Shown here: piece after piece, positions 24,978 through 34,439 of the stretch
How positions within the stretch are numbered: the first letter of the stretch is position 1
How the letters are laid out: every line of letters begins with the position of its first letter
Source of the DNA: Bradyrhizobium jicamae
GTDB taxonomy: Bacteria > Pseudomonadota > Alphaproteobacteria > Rhizobiales > Xanthobacteraceae
Length of the DNA: 64,000 nucleotides
Assembly (NCBI RefSeq): GCF_018130215.1
Contig: NZ_JAFCKQ010000014.1
Span: forward strand, 93,255-157,254
Direction: 5' to 3'
Translations under genes and position numbers: made by a program
The notes under the pieces: model-generated
The model's database searches: none
The model's input: only the letters and a program-made list of their open reading frames with translations
Told to the model about the DNA's origin: nothing

Positions 24978-25784
24978 ATGATTGATAACCGCATCACGTT
25001 CAGCGTCGCCAATGGCGTCGCCGACGTCAGGCTGAACCGCCCGGACAAGCTGAATGCCCTCGATCCAGCGATGTTCGAGGCGATCGCGGCAATCGGCGAG
25101 CGGCTCGCGCAGGATCGTCGCGTACGAGCCGTGGTGCTGTCGGGTGAAGGCAAGGCCTTTTGCGCAGGGCTCGATATGGAACGGCTGGTGGCGACGACCG
25201 AAGGTGAATCGATCCTGCCATTCGCCGACCTCGGCCAGCGGACGCACGGCATCACCAATTGGGCACAGCATCTGGTGTGGCTATGGCGCGAGCTGCCGAT
25301 GCCCGTCATCGCGGCGGTGCACGGTGTCGCGTTGGGCGGCGGCTTTCAGCTCGCGCTCGGCGCCGACATCCGATATGTCGCACCGGATGCCAGGCTTGGC
25401 ATCATCGAAGCCAATTGGGGCCTGGTGCCCGACATGGCCGGCACGCAGCTGATGCGGCACCTCGCCCGCGAGGATATCATTCGCGAGCTGACCTTCACGG
25501 CACGAATCTTCGCTGCGGAGGACGCGTTGGCCTACGGTTTTGCCACGCGGATTGAAAACAATCCGCGTGAGGCCGCCCTGGAGACGGCACGCATCATCGC
25601 CGACCGCAGTCCTGATGCGATCCGTGCCGCCAAGCGACTGCTCAATCGCGTCGCCGATCGCGACGCGGCTGCCGGACTGGAGGCCGAGACCATGGCGCAG
25701 AAGGCTTTGCTCGGCTCGCCCAATCACGTCGAGGCCGTCCGGGCCCATCTCGACCGTCGCACACCGAAATGGAGCCTTGCATGA
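24978..25784 (+). CDS. Enoyl-CoA hydratase/isomerase (crotonase) family protein
   Basis: Crotonase-fold protein, 268 aa. The oxyanion hole is visible in VRAVVLSGEGKAFCAGLDMERL and in AAVHGVALGGGFQLALGADIRY; the glutamate region is RLGIIEANWGLVPDMAGT. One family catalytic Glu is plausible at IIEANWGL; the other position cannot be fixed without alignment. The likely substrate is an acyl-CoA in fatty- or aromatic-acid breakdown. Its stop overlaps the next start (ATGA, 25781-25784). Confidence 0.9.
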   Translation: MIDNRITFSVANGVADVRLNRPDKLNALDPAMFEAIAAIGERLAQDRRVRAVVLSGEGKAFCAGLDMERLVATTEGESILPFADLGQRTHGITNWAQHLVWLWRELPMPVIAAVHGVALGGGFQLALGADIRYVAPDARLGIIEANWGLVPDMAGTQLMRHLAREDIIRELTFTARIFAAEDALAYGFATRIENNPREAALETARIIADRSPDAIRAAKRLLNRVADRDAAAGLEAETMAQKALLGSPNHVEAVRAHLDRRTPKWSLA

Positions 25785-26203
25785 CCACAGGTTCGGGATT
25801 CGATCTGCAGCGCCTGATCGCGACCAATGCGTCGGCCGCGTTCAACGGACTGATCGGCCTCGAGGTCGTCGCGGCCGGCGACGGCGAGGTCGAGCTACAC
25901 ATGGCGTGGCGCGATGACCTCACTCAATATGCCGGTCATCTGCACGCCGGCATCATCGCGGCCCTGCTCGACACCGCTTGCGGCTTCGCGGCGGCAACCG
26001 TCGTCGGCAACGTCACCGCATCGCATTTCTCGATGAACTGCCTGCGGCCGGCCGTTGGCCGCAGGTTCGTCGCCAGGGGCACCATTGTGCGGCCGGGCCG
26101 CAAACAGGCGTTTGCACGAGCGGAGCTGTTTGCGGAGACCGAGGATGGGGAGACGGTGCCGGTCGCGACTGGCGAAACGGTGCTCGTCCCGCTTGGAGCC
26201 TGA
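25781..26203 (+). CDS. PaaI-type hotdog thioesterase
   Basis: Single hotdog-fold thioesterase of the PaaI/YdiI kind, 140 aa. Family pattern: NGLIGLEVVAAGDGEVELHMAWRDDLTQYAGHLHAGIIAALLDTACGFAAA, with HAGI/D at the active-site helix, then SHFSMNCLRPAVGRRFVARG. It hydrolyses small or aromatic acyl-CoA thioesters. It overlaps the crotonase by 4 nt, so both are translationally coupled, and leads to an NmrA-like gene 27 bp on. Confidence 0.9.
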   Translation: MTTGSGFDLQRLIATNASAAFNGLIGLEVVAAGDGEVELHMAWRDDLTQYAGHLHAGIIAALLDTACGFAAATVVGNVTASHFSMNCLRPAVGRRFVARGTIVRPGRKQAFARAELFAETEDGETVPVATGETVLVPLGA

Positions 26204-26230
26204 TCGAGTCATCATCAATGGAGACTGGAC

Positions 26231-27040
26231 ATGTCCCTCGTCCTCGTCACCGGAGGCACGGGCCATCTTGGCCGTGATCTCGTCAGCCGCCTCGTCGAAG
26301 CAGGGCACCGCGTGCGGGTGTTGACGCGGAGGCCGCAGCCGTCGCCCGGCGTCCAGTGGGCTACGGGCGATCTCGCGACCGGCGATGGGCTGCGCGACGC
26401 ATTGCGCGGGGTGCACACCGTGATCAACGCCGCGACCTGTTCGCCGATCGCTCGTCGCGGCAGCATGCGGCCGATCGACTTCATCAAGTCTCCCGCGGTC
26501 GTGGATGTCGACGGGACCGCGCGGCTGCTCGCACTCGGCCAGGATGCCGGAGTGCAGCACTTCGTCCACGTCTCGATCGTCGGACTTGAAGACGCCACGC
26601 TGCCTTATTCCCGCGTGAAGCTGGCGGGCGAGCAGCTGGTACGTCGGTCGAACCTGCCTTGGTCGGTCGTCCGCGCGATGCCGTTCTATTATCTTCTCGA
26701 GAACCTGTTCGCCGGACTGTCGTGGCTGCCGGCGTGGCCGGTGCCGACGACCATACTCAATCCCGTCGATACGTCCGATGTCGCCGATCATCTCGTCGCT
26801 TGCGCCTTCGACGGCGGATGCGGCGTGCGCGCCGAGATCGGCGGGCCGGACGATCTGAGCTTGGTCGCGATCGCGCGGGACTATCTCAGGACGCAGGGCC
26901 GGCGCCGCATCGTCCTGCCCATGCCGCTTTCGGATAAGTCTGCGCGTGGCATGGGTTTCGTCGTGAGCCGCGGCGTCCGCGGCACACGGTCATGGATCGA
27001 TTGGCTGAACCGGAATCGCGTGCGGGCCAATCGCGGCTGA
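26231..27040 (+). CDS. NmrA-like NAD(P)-binding oxidoreductase
   Basis: Atypical short-chain dehydrogenase of the NmrA/YtfG type, 269 aa. The N-terminal nucleotide motif is VLVTGGTGHLGRDLV; other features are VRVLTRRPQPSPGVQWATGDLATGDGL and VDTSDVADHLVACAF. The usual YxxxK is replaced by YSRVKLAGEQLV, which still keeps Tyr and Lys. Family members act as redox sensors or quinone and aldehyde reductases. Last gene of the TetR-controlled operon; a 7-bp-stem hairpin (TATGCAC/GTGCATA, 27070-27089) follows. Confidence 0.85.
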   Translation: MSLVLVTGGTGHLGRDLVSRLVEAGHRVRVLTRRPQPSPGVQWATGDLATGDGLRDALRGVHTVINAATCSPIARRGSMRPIDFIKSPAVVDVDGTARLLALGQDAGVQHFVHVSIVGLEDATLPYSRVKLAGEQLVRRSNLPWSVVRAMPFYYLLENLFAGLSWLPAWPVPTTILNPVDTSDVADHLVACAFDGGCGVRAEIGGPDDLSLVAIARDYLRTQGRRRIVLPMPLSDKSARGMGFVVSRGVRGTRSWIDWLNRNRVRANRG

Positions 27041-27248
27041 GGCCGCAACGACGGAATTGTTTGCGTCGTTATGCACGGCTTTGTGCATACGCGCCGGGGA
27101 TTTATGGGGTCATCAATTTCAACGAGGGTTCGGCTTACGCGCGGATAACCATGCCACTGAAAGCTGCGGAATCTCATCGACAAGGCAATTATCGAGAAGG
27201 CAATTCAAGCGGACTATTCGTCGGATTGAACCATCGTGGGCCGACGAG

Positions 27249-29780
27249 ATGTTTCGTGTTTTTACGTGCCTGACCGGCGAGCATGACTGGCGGCTCGTTC
27301 TGCTCGCCGGCCTCGTCTGCTTCGTCGCGAGCGTCGCCGCGGTCAACATCTTCCACCGTGCGATGGCCGTGCATGCGAGGACTCGCCTGATCTGGATTGC
27401 GATCGCAGGCGCCGCGATCGGCTATGGAATCTGGGCGACGCATTTCATTGCCATGCTCGCCTACGAGCCCGGTATTCCGACCGGATACAACATCGCGCTG
27501 ACGGCGGTGTCGCTGGCCGCGGCGATGATCGTGACCTCGGGCGGACTGGGCTTTGCCCTCGGAGAGACCAACCCCTGGCGAGCGCCGATTGGCGGTGCCA
27601 TCATCGGTGCGGGGATTGCCAGCATGCACTATCTCGGCATGTGGGCGCTCGAAGTGCCGGGCCATGTGGTCTGGGCGATGCATCTCGTGGTCGCCTCGAT
27701 CGCATTCGGGATGCTGCTCGGCTATGCCGCGCTCGCGGTCGCGGTTCGTTACCAGAGCCGGCTGGCGACATCCGCCGCCGCCCTGCTGCTGACGCTTGCC
27801 ATCGTCGCGCATCACTTCACGGCGATGGGTGCCGTCGACATCGTCCCCGATCCGACGCTGGTGCCGGAGGCGCTGTCGCTCTCTCCAACCTTCCTCGCCG
27901 TGGCGATCGCGGGCGTCGCGCTGTCGGTGCTCGGGATGAGCCTGGTCGGCGTGCTGGCCGACCGCCGCCTCGCGCGGCGAACCCGCCGCTTCGAGGAGAT
28001 CATCAGCCAGCTGTCGCTCGCCCGCCACCAGGTCGAGGTCTCGCAACGCGAATTGCAGGAGCAGAAGCTCAGGCTGGACACCGCGATCAACCACATGGGC
28101 GAGGGCCTCTGCATGTTCGACGCGGAGAAGCGGCTCGTCGTCTGCAACGAGCGCTACGCCAAGATGTACCTGTTGCCACCCGAATTGCTGCTGCCCGGCA
28201 CGGCGCATCGCGACATCATCACCCACCGCATCGCGACCGGTGTGCTCAAGGGCGACACCAGCGCCACCGCGGCGACGCAGGTTCTGGCGACGCTGAATGC
28301 GCTGCCGTCCAGCGAGATCAGCAGCCGGGTCGACGAGCTGGCGGACGGACGCCTGATCTGCGTCACTCGGCAGCCGATGGCCGGCGGCGGTTGGGTGGCG
28401 ACGCACCTCGACGTCACCGAGCAGCGCCGCTCCGAGGCCAAGATCACCCATATGGCCCAGCATGACGCGCTGACCGATCTGCCGAACCGGGTGCTGCTGC
28501 GCGAACGTCTCGATCACGCGCTGTCCGTCACGCGCGGCGGCGGGCAAAGCCTCGCGGTGCTGATGCTCGATCTCGATCGTTTCAAGGAAGTCAACGACAC
28601 GCTCGGACATCCCGCGGGCGATGCGCTGCTGCAGGCGGTCGCCGCACGGCTGCGCCGGTGCGTCTGCGAGACGGCGCTGGTTGCGCGGCTCGGCGGCGAC
28701 GAGTTCGCCGTGCTCGACTATGTGAGCGACCCGGTCGCGGACGCCAGCCTGCTCGCCGAGAAGATCGGCAAGGCGCTGAGCGGGCCGGTCGATCTCGGCC
28801 ATCATCAGGTGACCGCCGCGACCAGCATCGGCATCGCGATCGCACCGCAGGATGGCGCCGATTCGGACGAGATCCTGCGCAGCGCCGACCTTGCGCTCTA
28901 CTCGGCCAAGAGTGGCGGCCGCGGCTTGTTCCGCTTCTTCGAGCCGCAGCTCGATCACCAGCTGCACGCGCGGCGCAACCTCGAGCGCGACATGCGCAGC
29001 GCGCTGATGAACGGTGAGTTCGCGTTGCATTATCAGCCGTTCATCGACGTCGCGAGCGGGGAGACCAGCGGCTTCGAGGCGCTGCTGCGATGGAATCACC
29101 CGCAGCGCGGCATGGTGCCGCCGGCAAAATTCATCCCGCTTGCCGAGGAGACCGGCCTGATCGTGCCGCTCGGCGAATGGGTGCTGCGAACCGCCTGCGC
29201 GGACGCCGCCAATTGGCCCGACGATCTCAAGATCGCGATCAACCTGTCGCCGGCCCAGTTCAGGAGTCCGGAGCTGGTACCGGTCATCGTGCGCGCGCTG
29301 GCGGCCGGCGGGATCGCGCCGCAGCGGCTCGAGCTCGAGGTGACCGAGACGGCGATGATGCACGACAGCGCGACCGTATTCGCGGCGCTCGGCCGGCTGC
29401 ATGATCTCGGGGTGCGGATCGCCCTCGACGATTTCGGCACCGGCTATTCGTCACTGAGCTTCCTGCAGCGCTTTCCGTTCGACAAGGTCAAGATCGACCG
29501 CAGCTTCGTCCATGAGCTGTCGGGACCGGCCGAGGAGGCGCGGCGCATCGCGCGCGCGGTGGTGCGGTTCGCCGTCAGCCTCGGCAAGACGACGACGGCC
29601 GAAGGCGTCGAGACCGGGGAGCAGCTCGACATCCTCCGCGCCGAGGCCTGCGTCGAGGCGCAGGGCTTCCACTTCAGCCCGCCGGTCGACAGCGCCAAGG
29701 TCGCGCAGATGATCAGGCGGCGGGCGCGCGCCGGTGCACGCAGAACAGGACGCCGCGCACTGGCCGGCGCCGGTTCATGA
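27249..29780 (+). CDS. MHYT-PAS-GGDEF-EAL cyclic-di-GMP protein
   Basis: Large signalling protein, 843 aa. The N-terminal MHYT domain has seven predicted helices with the repeated metal-binding motifs HFIAML, MHYLGM and HHFTAM, proposed to sense O2, CO or NO through copper. It is followed by a helical linker (260-285), a PAS domain (about 285-390), a GGDEF domain with intact LGGDEF near 482, and an EAL domain with FEALLRW (about 609), INLSPAQF, VTETAMM and DDFGTGYSS (about 727). Both cyclase and phosphodiesterase motifs look catalytic, so the net activity cannot be told. ATG 27249 (MFRVFTCLTGEHD) is the conserved start; the 208 bp upstream carries no gene. Confidence 0.93.
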   Translation: MFRVFTCLTGEHDWRLVLLAGLVCFVASVAAVNIFHRAMAVHARTRLIWIAIAGAAIGYGIWATHFIAMLAYEPGIPTGYNIALTAVSLAAAMIVTSGGLGFALGETNPWRAPIGGAIIGAGIASMHYLGMWALEVPGHVVWAMHLVVASIAFGMLLGYAALAVAVRYQSRLATSAAALLLTLAIVAHHFTAMGAVDIVPDPTLVPEALSLSPTFLAVAIAGVALSVLGMSLVGVLADRRLARRTRRFEEIISQLSLARHQVEVSQRELQEQKLRLDTAINHMGEGLCMFDAEKRLVVCNERYAKMYLLPPELLLPGTAHRDIITHRIATGVLKGDTSATAATQVLATLNALPSSEISSRVDELADGRLICVTRQPMAGGGWVATHLDVTEQRRSEAKITHMAQHDALTDLPNRVLLRERLDHALSVTRGGGQSLAVLMLDLDRFKEVNDTLGHPAGDALLQAVAARLRRCVCETALVARLGGDEFAVLDYVSDPVADASLLAEKIGKALSGPVDLGHHQVTAATSIGIAIAPQDGADSDEILRSADLALYSAKSGGRGLFRFFEPQLDHQLHARRNLERDMRSALMNGEFALHYQPFIDVASGETSGFEALLRWNHPQRGMVPPAKFIPLAEETGLIVPLGEWVLRTACADAANWPDDLKIAINLSPAQFRSPELVPVIVRALAAGGIAPQRLELEVTETAMMHDSATVFAALGRLHDLGVRIALDDFGTGYSSLSFLQRFPFDKVKIDRSFVHELSGPAEEARRIARAVVRFAVSLGKTTTAEGVETGEQLDILRAEACVEAQGFHFSPPVDSAKVAQMIRRRARAGARRTGRRALAGAGS

Positions 29781-29825
29781 TGGATCCGTAGCCAATCGCG
29801 CCTAGCCGGGTGCGAGGCAGACCCG

Positions 29826-30500
29826 TCACTGCACCGGCGGATCGCCGCTGGTGCGCTTCTTGGCGAGATCCATCTCGGTGATCGCGATCAGGATCTCCGC
29901 ACGGGTCTTCAGGTCGGGCGCCTCCAGCATCGCCTGCTTCTCGGCGGAGCCATAGGGCGACATCATCGCCAGCGCGTTGACCAGCGCCTCGTTGGGCGCA
30001 GCCTCGATGCCTTCCCAGTCGACCTTCAGCTTGTTGGCTTCCAGGAAATCGGCGAGCACCTCGAGCAGCGCCTTGCGGTCGACCGCCGCTTCGCCCTTGC
30101 GCGCGGTGAAGTCGTCGGTGAAGGAGAAGAAGTCGACCTTGCACTGCCGGTACTGCGTCAGCACGGTCAGCTCCTCGACCACCTTGAAGCGCGCGACCCC
30201 GGTGAGTTCGAGGATGTAGCGGCCGTCGCCGGACTCGGCGAGCTGCGTGATGCGGCCGACGCAGCCGATCCGGAACAGCACCGGCCTGGCCTCGTTCGAG
30301 GAATGCGTCACGTCAGGCTGGATCATCCCGATCAGGCGGTGGCCGTCACGCAGCGAGTCGTCGACCATCGCGAGATAACGCGGCTCGAAGATGTTGAGCG
30401 GCATCTGGCCGCGCGGCAGCAACAGCGCGCCGGGGAGCGGAAACACCGGGATCACCTCGGGGAGCTCCGCGGGTCCACGATATTCGGCATTAATCGGCAT
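29826..30500 (-). CDS. LON peptidase substrate-binding domain protein
   Basis: Stand-alone Lon N-terminal (LAN) domain protein, 224 aa. The opening is IPVFPLPGALLLPRGQMPLNIFEPRYLAMVDDSL, followed by GCVGRITQLAESGDGRYILELTGVARFKV, the classic ATP-dependent Lon N-domain fold, with no ATPase or protease part. The role is unknown; possibly substrate recruitment or a chaperone-like function. It starts 30 bp after the CnoX-like gene in the same direction, an arrangement common in alphaproteobacteria. Confidence 0.92.
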   Translation of the reverse strand: MPINAEYRGPAELPEVIPVFPLPGALLLPRGQMPLNIFEPRYLAMVDDSLRDGHRLIGMIQPDVTHSSNEARPVLFRIGCVGRITQLAESGDGRYILELTGVARFKVVEELTVLTQYRQCKVDFFSFTDDFTARKGEAAVDRKALLEVLADFLEANKLKVDWEGIEAAPNEALVNALAMMSPYGSAEKQAMLEAPDLKTRAEILIAITEMDLAKKRTSGDPPVQ

Positions 30501-30530
30501 CTGCGGTCCCGCTGCTGTGACGGGCGAACT

Positions 30531-31451
30531 TCAGGAGAACAGGATCGTCGACAACCGCTTGCGCCCCTCGACGGTTGCCTCATCGGTGCCGCCCCACGCC
30601 TCGAAGAACTGCACCAGCTGCTTGCGCGCGCCGTCGTCGTTCCACTTGCGGTCGCGCCTGACGATGGCGAGCAGTTGCTCGGTCGCTTCAGCGCGCCTGC
30701 CCATCGCATTCAGCGCCGTCGCGAGGTCGAAGCGGGCCTGATGATCGAGCGGGTTTGCGGCAACTTTCTGTTCCAGCTCCGCGACCGGGCCGACCGATTG
30801 CGCCTGCTCGGCGAGATCGATCGCGGCCTGCACGGCCTTCACCGCGGCGTCGCCGCGCTTGGATTCCGGCACCATCGCGAGCGTCTGTTTGGCCTGCTCG
30901 ACCGCGCCGGACGTGATGTAGCACTTGGCGAGGCCGGCGAGCGCCGGGATGTTGGTGGCGTCCAGCGCCAGCACCTCGGCATAGATCTGCGCGGCCGCGG
31001 CGGCATCGCCCTCTGCGAGCACGGCCTCGGCCTCCGCCAGGATCTCAGCGATATTGGGCTCGCCGGCGGCAGGCACGCCCTTGGTGATCTTGTCGATGAA
31101 GGCGTTGACCTGGCTCTCCGGCACCGCGCCCATGAAGCCGTCGGCCGGCTGGCCGTTGACGAAGGCGATCACGGCCGGGATCGACTGGATGCCCATCTGG
31201 CCGGGGATCGCCGGATGATCGTCGATGTTCATCTTGACCAGCTTGACCCGGCCCTTGGCGTTGCGGACCGCCTTTTCCAGCATCGGCGTGAGCTGGCGGC
31301 AGGGACCGCACCAGGGCGCCCAGAAGTCGATCAGGACCGGCTGACGGCGCGATTCCTCGATCACGTCCTTCACGAAGGTCTGGGTCGTCGTTTCCTTGAT
31401 CAGATCGGGCGCTGCCTGGGGTGTGGGGCCGCCCTGCTCCATTATCGTCAC
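30531..31451 (-). CDS. Thioredoxin-TPR co-chaperone, CnoX/YbbN type
   Basis: Protein of about 306 aa: thioredoxin domain (20-125) with active site WAPWCGPC (C48, C51), then tetratricopeptide-like helices to the C-terminus (GEPNIAEILAEAEAVLAEGDAAAAAQIYAEVL...DHQARFDLATALNAMGRR). E. coli CnoX has SxxC and acts as a holdase that hands clients to GroEL; here CGPC is intact, so it can also be redox active. GTG 31451 or ATG 31442 could start it. It is the first gene of a pair with the LON-domain gene. Confidence 0.9.
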   Translation of the reverse strand: MTIMEQGGPTPQAAPDLIKETTTQTFVKDVIEESRRQPVLIDFWAPWCGPCRQLTPMLEKAVRNAKGRVKLVKMNIDDHPAIPGQMGIQSIPAVIAFVNGQPADGFMGAVPESQVNAFIDKITKGVPAAGEPNIAEILAEAEAVLAEGDAAAAAQIYAEVLALDATNIPALAGLAKCYITSGAVEQAKQTLAMVPESKRGDAAVKAVQAAIDLAEQAQSVGPVAELEQKVAANPLDHQARFDLATALNAMGRRAEATEQLLAIVRRDRKWNDDGARKQLVQFFEAWGGTDEATVEGRKRLSTILFS

Positions 31452-31838
31452 GTCGTCCTCGCCTGGTCTTGTGAGGTCAAAAACCTGGGGCGCGTTCTAG
31501 CACGCTCCGGCCGGCCGGTTCAGCCGTTCTGTCTCGCTAAATGGCGGTCAGCGAACAAATTTCAATCGCTCCCCGGGCCGCGGGGCAGGGTGCCGATACT
31601 GGCGGGCTGGACCGAGCCGCGCTTCGAATCGCGCTGCGCTGCGATGACGCCTGAGGCCGGTGCCGTGCCGGTCAGGCAAAGAAATCGTGACGCAGCCCGG
31701 TTTCGGCCCCATTCGGCGTCGTTTTTTAAGGAAACCGGGCGATTTCGTCGACTCGGGGCCGCGCTCTTGTGTTGCATTCACTGACGGCATTTGGCATAGG
31801 TCTGCCGTTGCCGGCGAGCGATCGCCGCCATCTCGGAT

Positions 31839-31913
<75 letters not shown>

Positions 31914-31948
31914 GATTTTCTCGCCAGCCGAATTGACTGTCTGATGAA

Positions 31949-31978
31949 GGCCCGCCGTCCCTGCGGGCTTTTTGTTTT
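31949..31978 (+). terminator. Terminator after tRNA-Gly
   Basis: Stem GCCCGC (31950-31955) and GCGGGC (31963-31968) with a 7-nt loop, then TTTTTGTTTT. The T-run abuts the stop of the convergent dehydratase-like gene (31978-31980). Confidence 0.85.
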
Positions 31979-32856
31979 CAGGCGAGGGCCGCGATCTCGG
32001 CTTCGGGGTCGAGATGCTTCGGTTGCCAGCCCAATTCGTGCCGCGCCTTCGCACCGCTCAGGCATTGATCGAGCGCATAGCCTCTGGCCCATTCGCCGAG
32101 CTCAGCCGCAGCCGCGTCGGCGGACACGATCATCGGCTCCTGCGGTCCACCTGTCAGCCTCGCGAAGGCTCGCGCGATCTGGCCGACCGGGCGGCCTTCG
32201 GCCGCGGCGCCGATATAGCTCGACCCTGCCGGGGCGCGTTCGAGCGCCAGCGCATAGAGCGCCGCCAGGTCTTCGCTGTGCACGAGCGGCCAGCGCACGG
32301 CCTCGCCCCCGACGAGACGAACCGCGCGCTCCGCGAACGCATCACGCGCAAAGCGACGGAAGACGCCGCCGGCCGGCTCATAGACCATGGCAGGATGGAT
32401 CACGATGCCGTGGACGTCGTGCGCGGCAAGGATGCGTTCGAGATGCGATATCATCCAGGCAAAGGCGGGAAGCGGATCAAATCCCGTCCGCTCGGTCGCG
32501 ACCACGTCGCCCGTTGCGCCGAACAGCCAGCAGCCGCCGGTGTATACGAAGCGCACCTTCGCCGGTTGCGCTGCCAGCGCCGGCAGCAATTTGTCGAGCA
32601 GACGCCGTTCGATCGCGCCCATATCGGATGCGAGATCGCAGGCCATGTGAACCACGGCATCGATATCGGGAAGCTGCGCGACCCATGTTTCGGGTGAAGA
32701 GATGTCGCCTGCCATCGACGCGGCGCCGCGCGCGGAAAGCCGGGCCGCCGCGGTCTCCGAGCGCGCCAGCCCGATGACGTGATGGCGGCGGGCGACCAGC
32801 TCGCGTACCACTGCCGAGCCGATCACGCCGGTCCCTCCTGTGACGAATACGCGCAA
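31978..32856 (-). CDS. NAD-dependent epimerase/dehydratase family protein
   Basis: Extended short-chain dehydrogenase fold, 292 aa. The nucleotide motif is RVFVTGGTGVIGSAVVREL; VVHMACDLASD and RFVYTGGCWLFG follow; the catalytic region keeps Ser/Thr but the YxxxK is not obvious. The later part (LVGGEAVRWPLVHSEDLAALYALALE) is typical of the family. Function not assignable. TTG 32856 is preferred because GGAG lies 6 nt before it and it gives the standard RVFVTGG start; ATG 32898 is an alternative adding 14 residues. Confidence 0.8.
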   Translation of the reverse strand: MRVFVTGGTGVIGSAVVRELVARRHHVIGLARSETAAARLSARGAASMAGDISSPETWVAQLPDIDAVVHMACDLASDMGAIERRLLDKLLPALAAQPAKVRFVYTGGCWLFGATGDVVATERTGFDPLPAFAWMISHLERILAAHDVHGIVIHPAMVYEPAGGVFRRFARDAFAERAVRLVGGEAVRWPLVHSEDLAALYALALERAPAGSSYIGAAAEGRPVGQIARAFARLTGGPQEPMIVSADAAAAELGEWARGYALDQCLSGAKARHELGWQPKHLDPEAEIAALA

Positions 32857-33147
32857 TCGATGCTCCGTGTCTTCGTGCGCACAAACTGCACGCAACATGT
32901 CCGTTCACTTCGTCAGAATATTGCGCTGCAACGCGACTGCCTCATTCTCAAGCACATTGCGCGCACGGAATTTCCTTTCAAATTGTTTTGACCGCAGCGC
33001 ACCACGACGCCAGCGCTTCTCACCGTCGACGGATGTGCTACCATTTTGCCGTCTGACCTACCTCACAGACCGCCAAATCATCTCTCAGGGCGTTCAAAAT
33101 CAATAACAGGCAGCAAGCTGCAACGGCTTGCATAGGGGAGTGACGCG

Positions 33148-34425
33148 ATGAAATCGGCTTTCAATCGATCGATACTTGCGTTTGCGGCGATCGCGCTCCT
33201 GGCGGGGACCACCTTCGCCAGCGCACAACAAGCGGCGGACAAGAACCGTCCGCTGAAGAAATACGAATCCGGCACCAAGGAATTCTGGACGCATCCGCCG
33301 GATGACTGGTTCCTCGGCGACGAGACCGAAGCGCAGAAGGGTCTTGCTCCGCCGTCCGGTCCGCCAACCGGCGCCTCCGACGCCGAGCTCGCGACGATGA
33401 TGAAGAAGATCAAGCTGCCGCCGGGCTTCAAGATCGAAGTCTATGCCTCGAACGTGCTCGCCGCCCGCCAGATGGCGTGGGGTGACAAGGGCACGCTGTT
33501 CGTCGGCTCGTTCGGTCTCGGCAACGTCTACGCGATCAAGGACAATAACGGGAAGAAAGAGGTCAAGACGATCCTCAAGGGCCTCAATATGCCCACCGGC
33601 CTGACCTTCAGGGACGGGTCGCTCTACGTCATCGCCGTCGACAAGCTGATCAAGTACGAGAACGCCGAAGCCAATCTGGACAATCTCGGCAGCGGCAAGG
33701 TGGTGTATGACGACATGCCGTCCTATGCGGCGCATGGCTGGAAATACATCGCCGTCGACAAGGAAGGCTGGTTCTTCATCCCGTTCGGCCCGCCCTTCAA
33801 TGTCGGCATCCCGCCGACCAGCGTGTCGCAGATTCGCCGCGTCGATCCGAAGACCGGCAACGCGGAGATCTGGGCACTCGGCGTGCGCAACTCGGTCGGC
33901 GGCGACGTCGATCCGCGCACCGGCAAGTACTGGTTCACCGAAAACGCGCGCGACTGGATCAGCGATGATCTGCCGAGCGACAAGCTCAACATGATCTCCA
34001 AGCTCGGCGAACATTTCGGCTATCCGTACTGCCACCAGGGCGACCTGCCGGATCCGAAGTTCGCGATGGGCCACAAGTGCTCGGAGTTCACCCCGCCGGT
34101 CTACAATCTCGGCGCGCACGTGGCTCCGCTCGGGATGAAGTTCTATACCGGCAGCCAGTTCCCGGCCGAGTACAAGAACAGCATCCTGATCGCCGAGCAC
34201 GGCTCCTGGAACCGGCATAAGTACCAGGGCGGCCGCATCGTGCGCATCACCGCGAGCCCCGAGGGCAAGAACGCCAAGCAGGAGATCTTCGCCGACGGCT
34301 GGATCCAGGGCGACCAGGGTTATCTCGGCCGTCCCGCCGACATCCTGCTCGACAAGGATGGCTCGATCCTCGTCGCCGACGACTGGGCCGGTGCGATCTA
34401 TCGCATCAGCTACAGCAAGAAGTAA
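33148..34425 (+). CDS. Periplasmic sorbosone dehydrogenase-type PQQ sugar dehydrogenase
   Basis: Beta-propeller dehydrogenase of the L-sorbosone/soluble glucose dehydrogenase (COG2133) family, 425 aa. A signal peptide (SILAFAAIALLAGTTFASAQQ) sends it to the periplasm. Family parts: PPGFKIEVYASNVLAARQMAWGDKGTLFVGS, NMPTGLTFRDGSLYV, WALGVRNSVGGDVDPRTGKYWFTENARDW, GYPYCHQGDLPDP and the propeller closure IAEHGSWNRHKYQGGRI. It probably oxidises a sugar or aldehyde with PQQ as cofactor. A strong SD (AGGGGAG) is 8 nt before ATG 33148. A diheme cytochrome c gene 169 bp downstream is the likely electron acceptor. Confidence 0.88.
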   Translation: MKSAFNRSILAFAAIALLAGTTFASAQQAADKNRPLKKYESGTKEFWTHPPDDWFLGDETEAQKGLAPPSGPPTGASDAELATMMKKIKLPPGFKIEVYASNVLAARQMAWGDKGTLFVGSFGLGNVYAIKDNNGKKEVKTILKGLNMPTGLTFRDGSLYVIAVDKLIKYENAEANLDNLGSGKVVYDDMPSYAAHGWKYIAVDKEGWFFIPFGPPFNVGIPPTSVSQIRRVDPKTGNAEIWALGVRNSVGGDVDPRTGKYWFTENARDWISDDLPSDKLNMISKLGEHFGYPYCHQGDLPDPKFAMGHKCSEFTPPVYNLGAHVAPLGMKFYTGSQFPAEYKNSILIAEHGSWNRHKYQGGRIVRITASPEGKNAKQEIFADGWIQGDQGYLGRPADILLDKDGSILVADDWAGAIYRISYSKK

Positions 34426-34439
34426 GGGCTGAACCAATG

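Noticed and set aside
27065..27090. Hairpin TATGCAC/GTGCATA as a regulator site
   Set aside because: Only 7 bp and no T-run; it may be a weak terminator of the operon upstream, but nothing supports more.
27041..27248. Longer start for the MHYT protein (codon at 27057)
   Set aside because: The added 64 residues are not hydrophobic and look unrelated; MFRVFTCLTGEHD is the usual beginning of the MHYT domain.
30303..31784. 493-codon plus-strand frame opposite the CnoX-like gene
   Set aside because: Antisense shadow with His/Arg/Asp bias; the minus strand has the clear CGPC thioredoxin and LON-domain genes.
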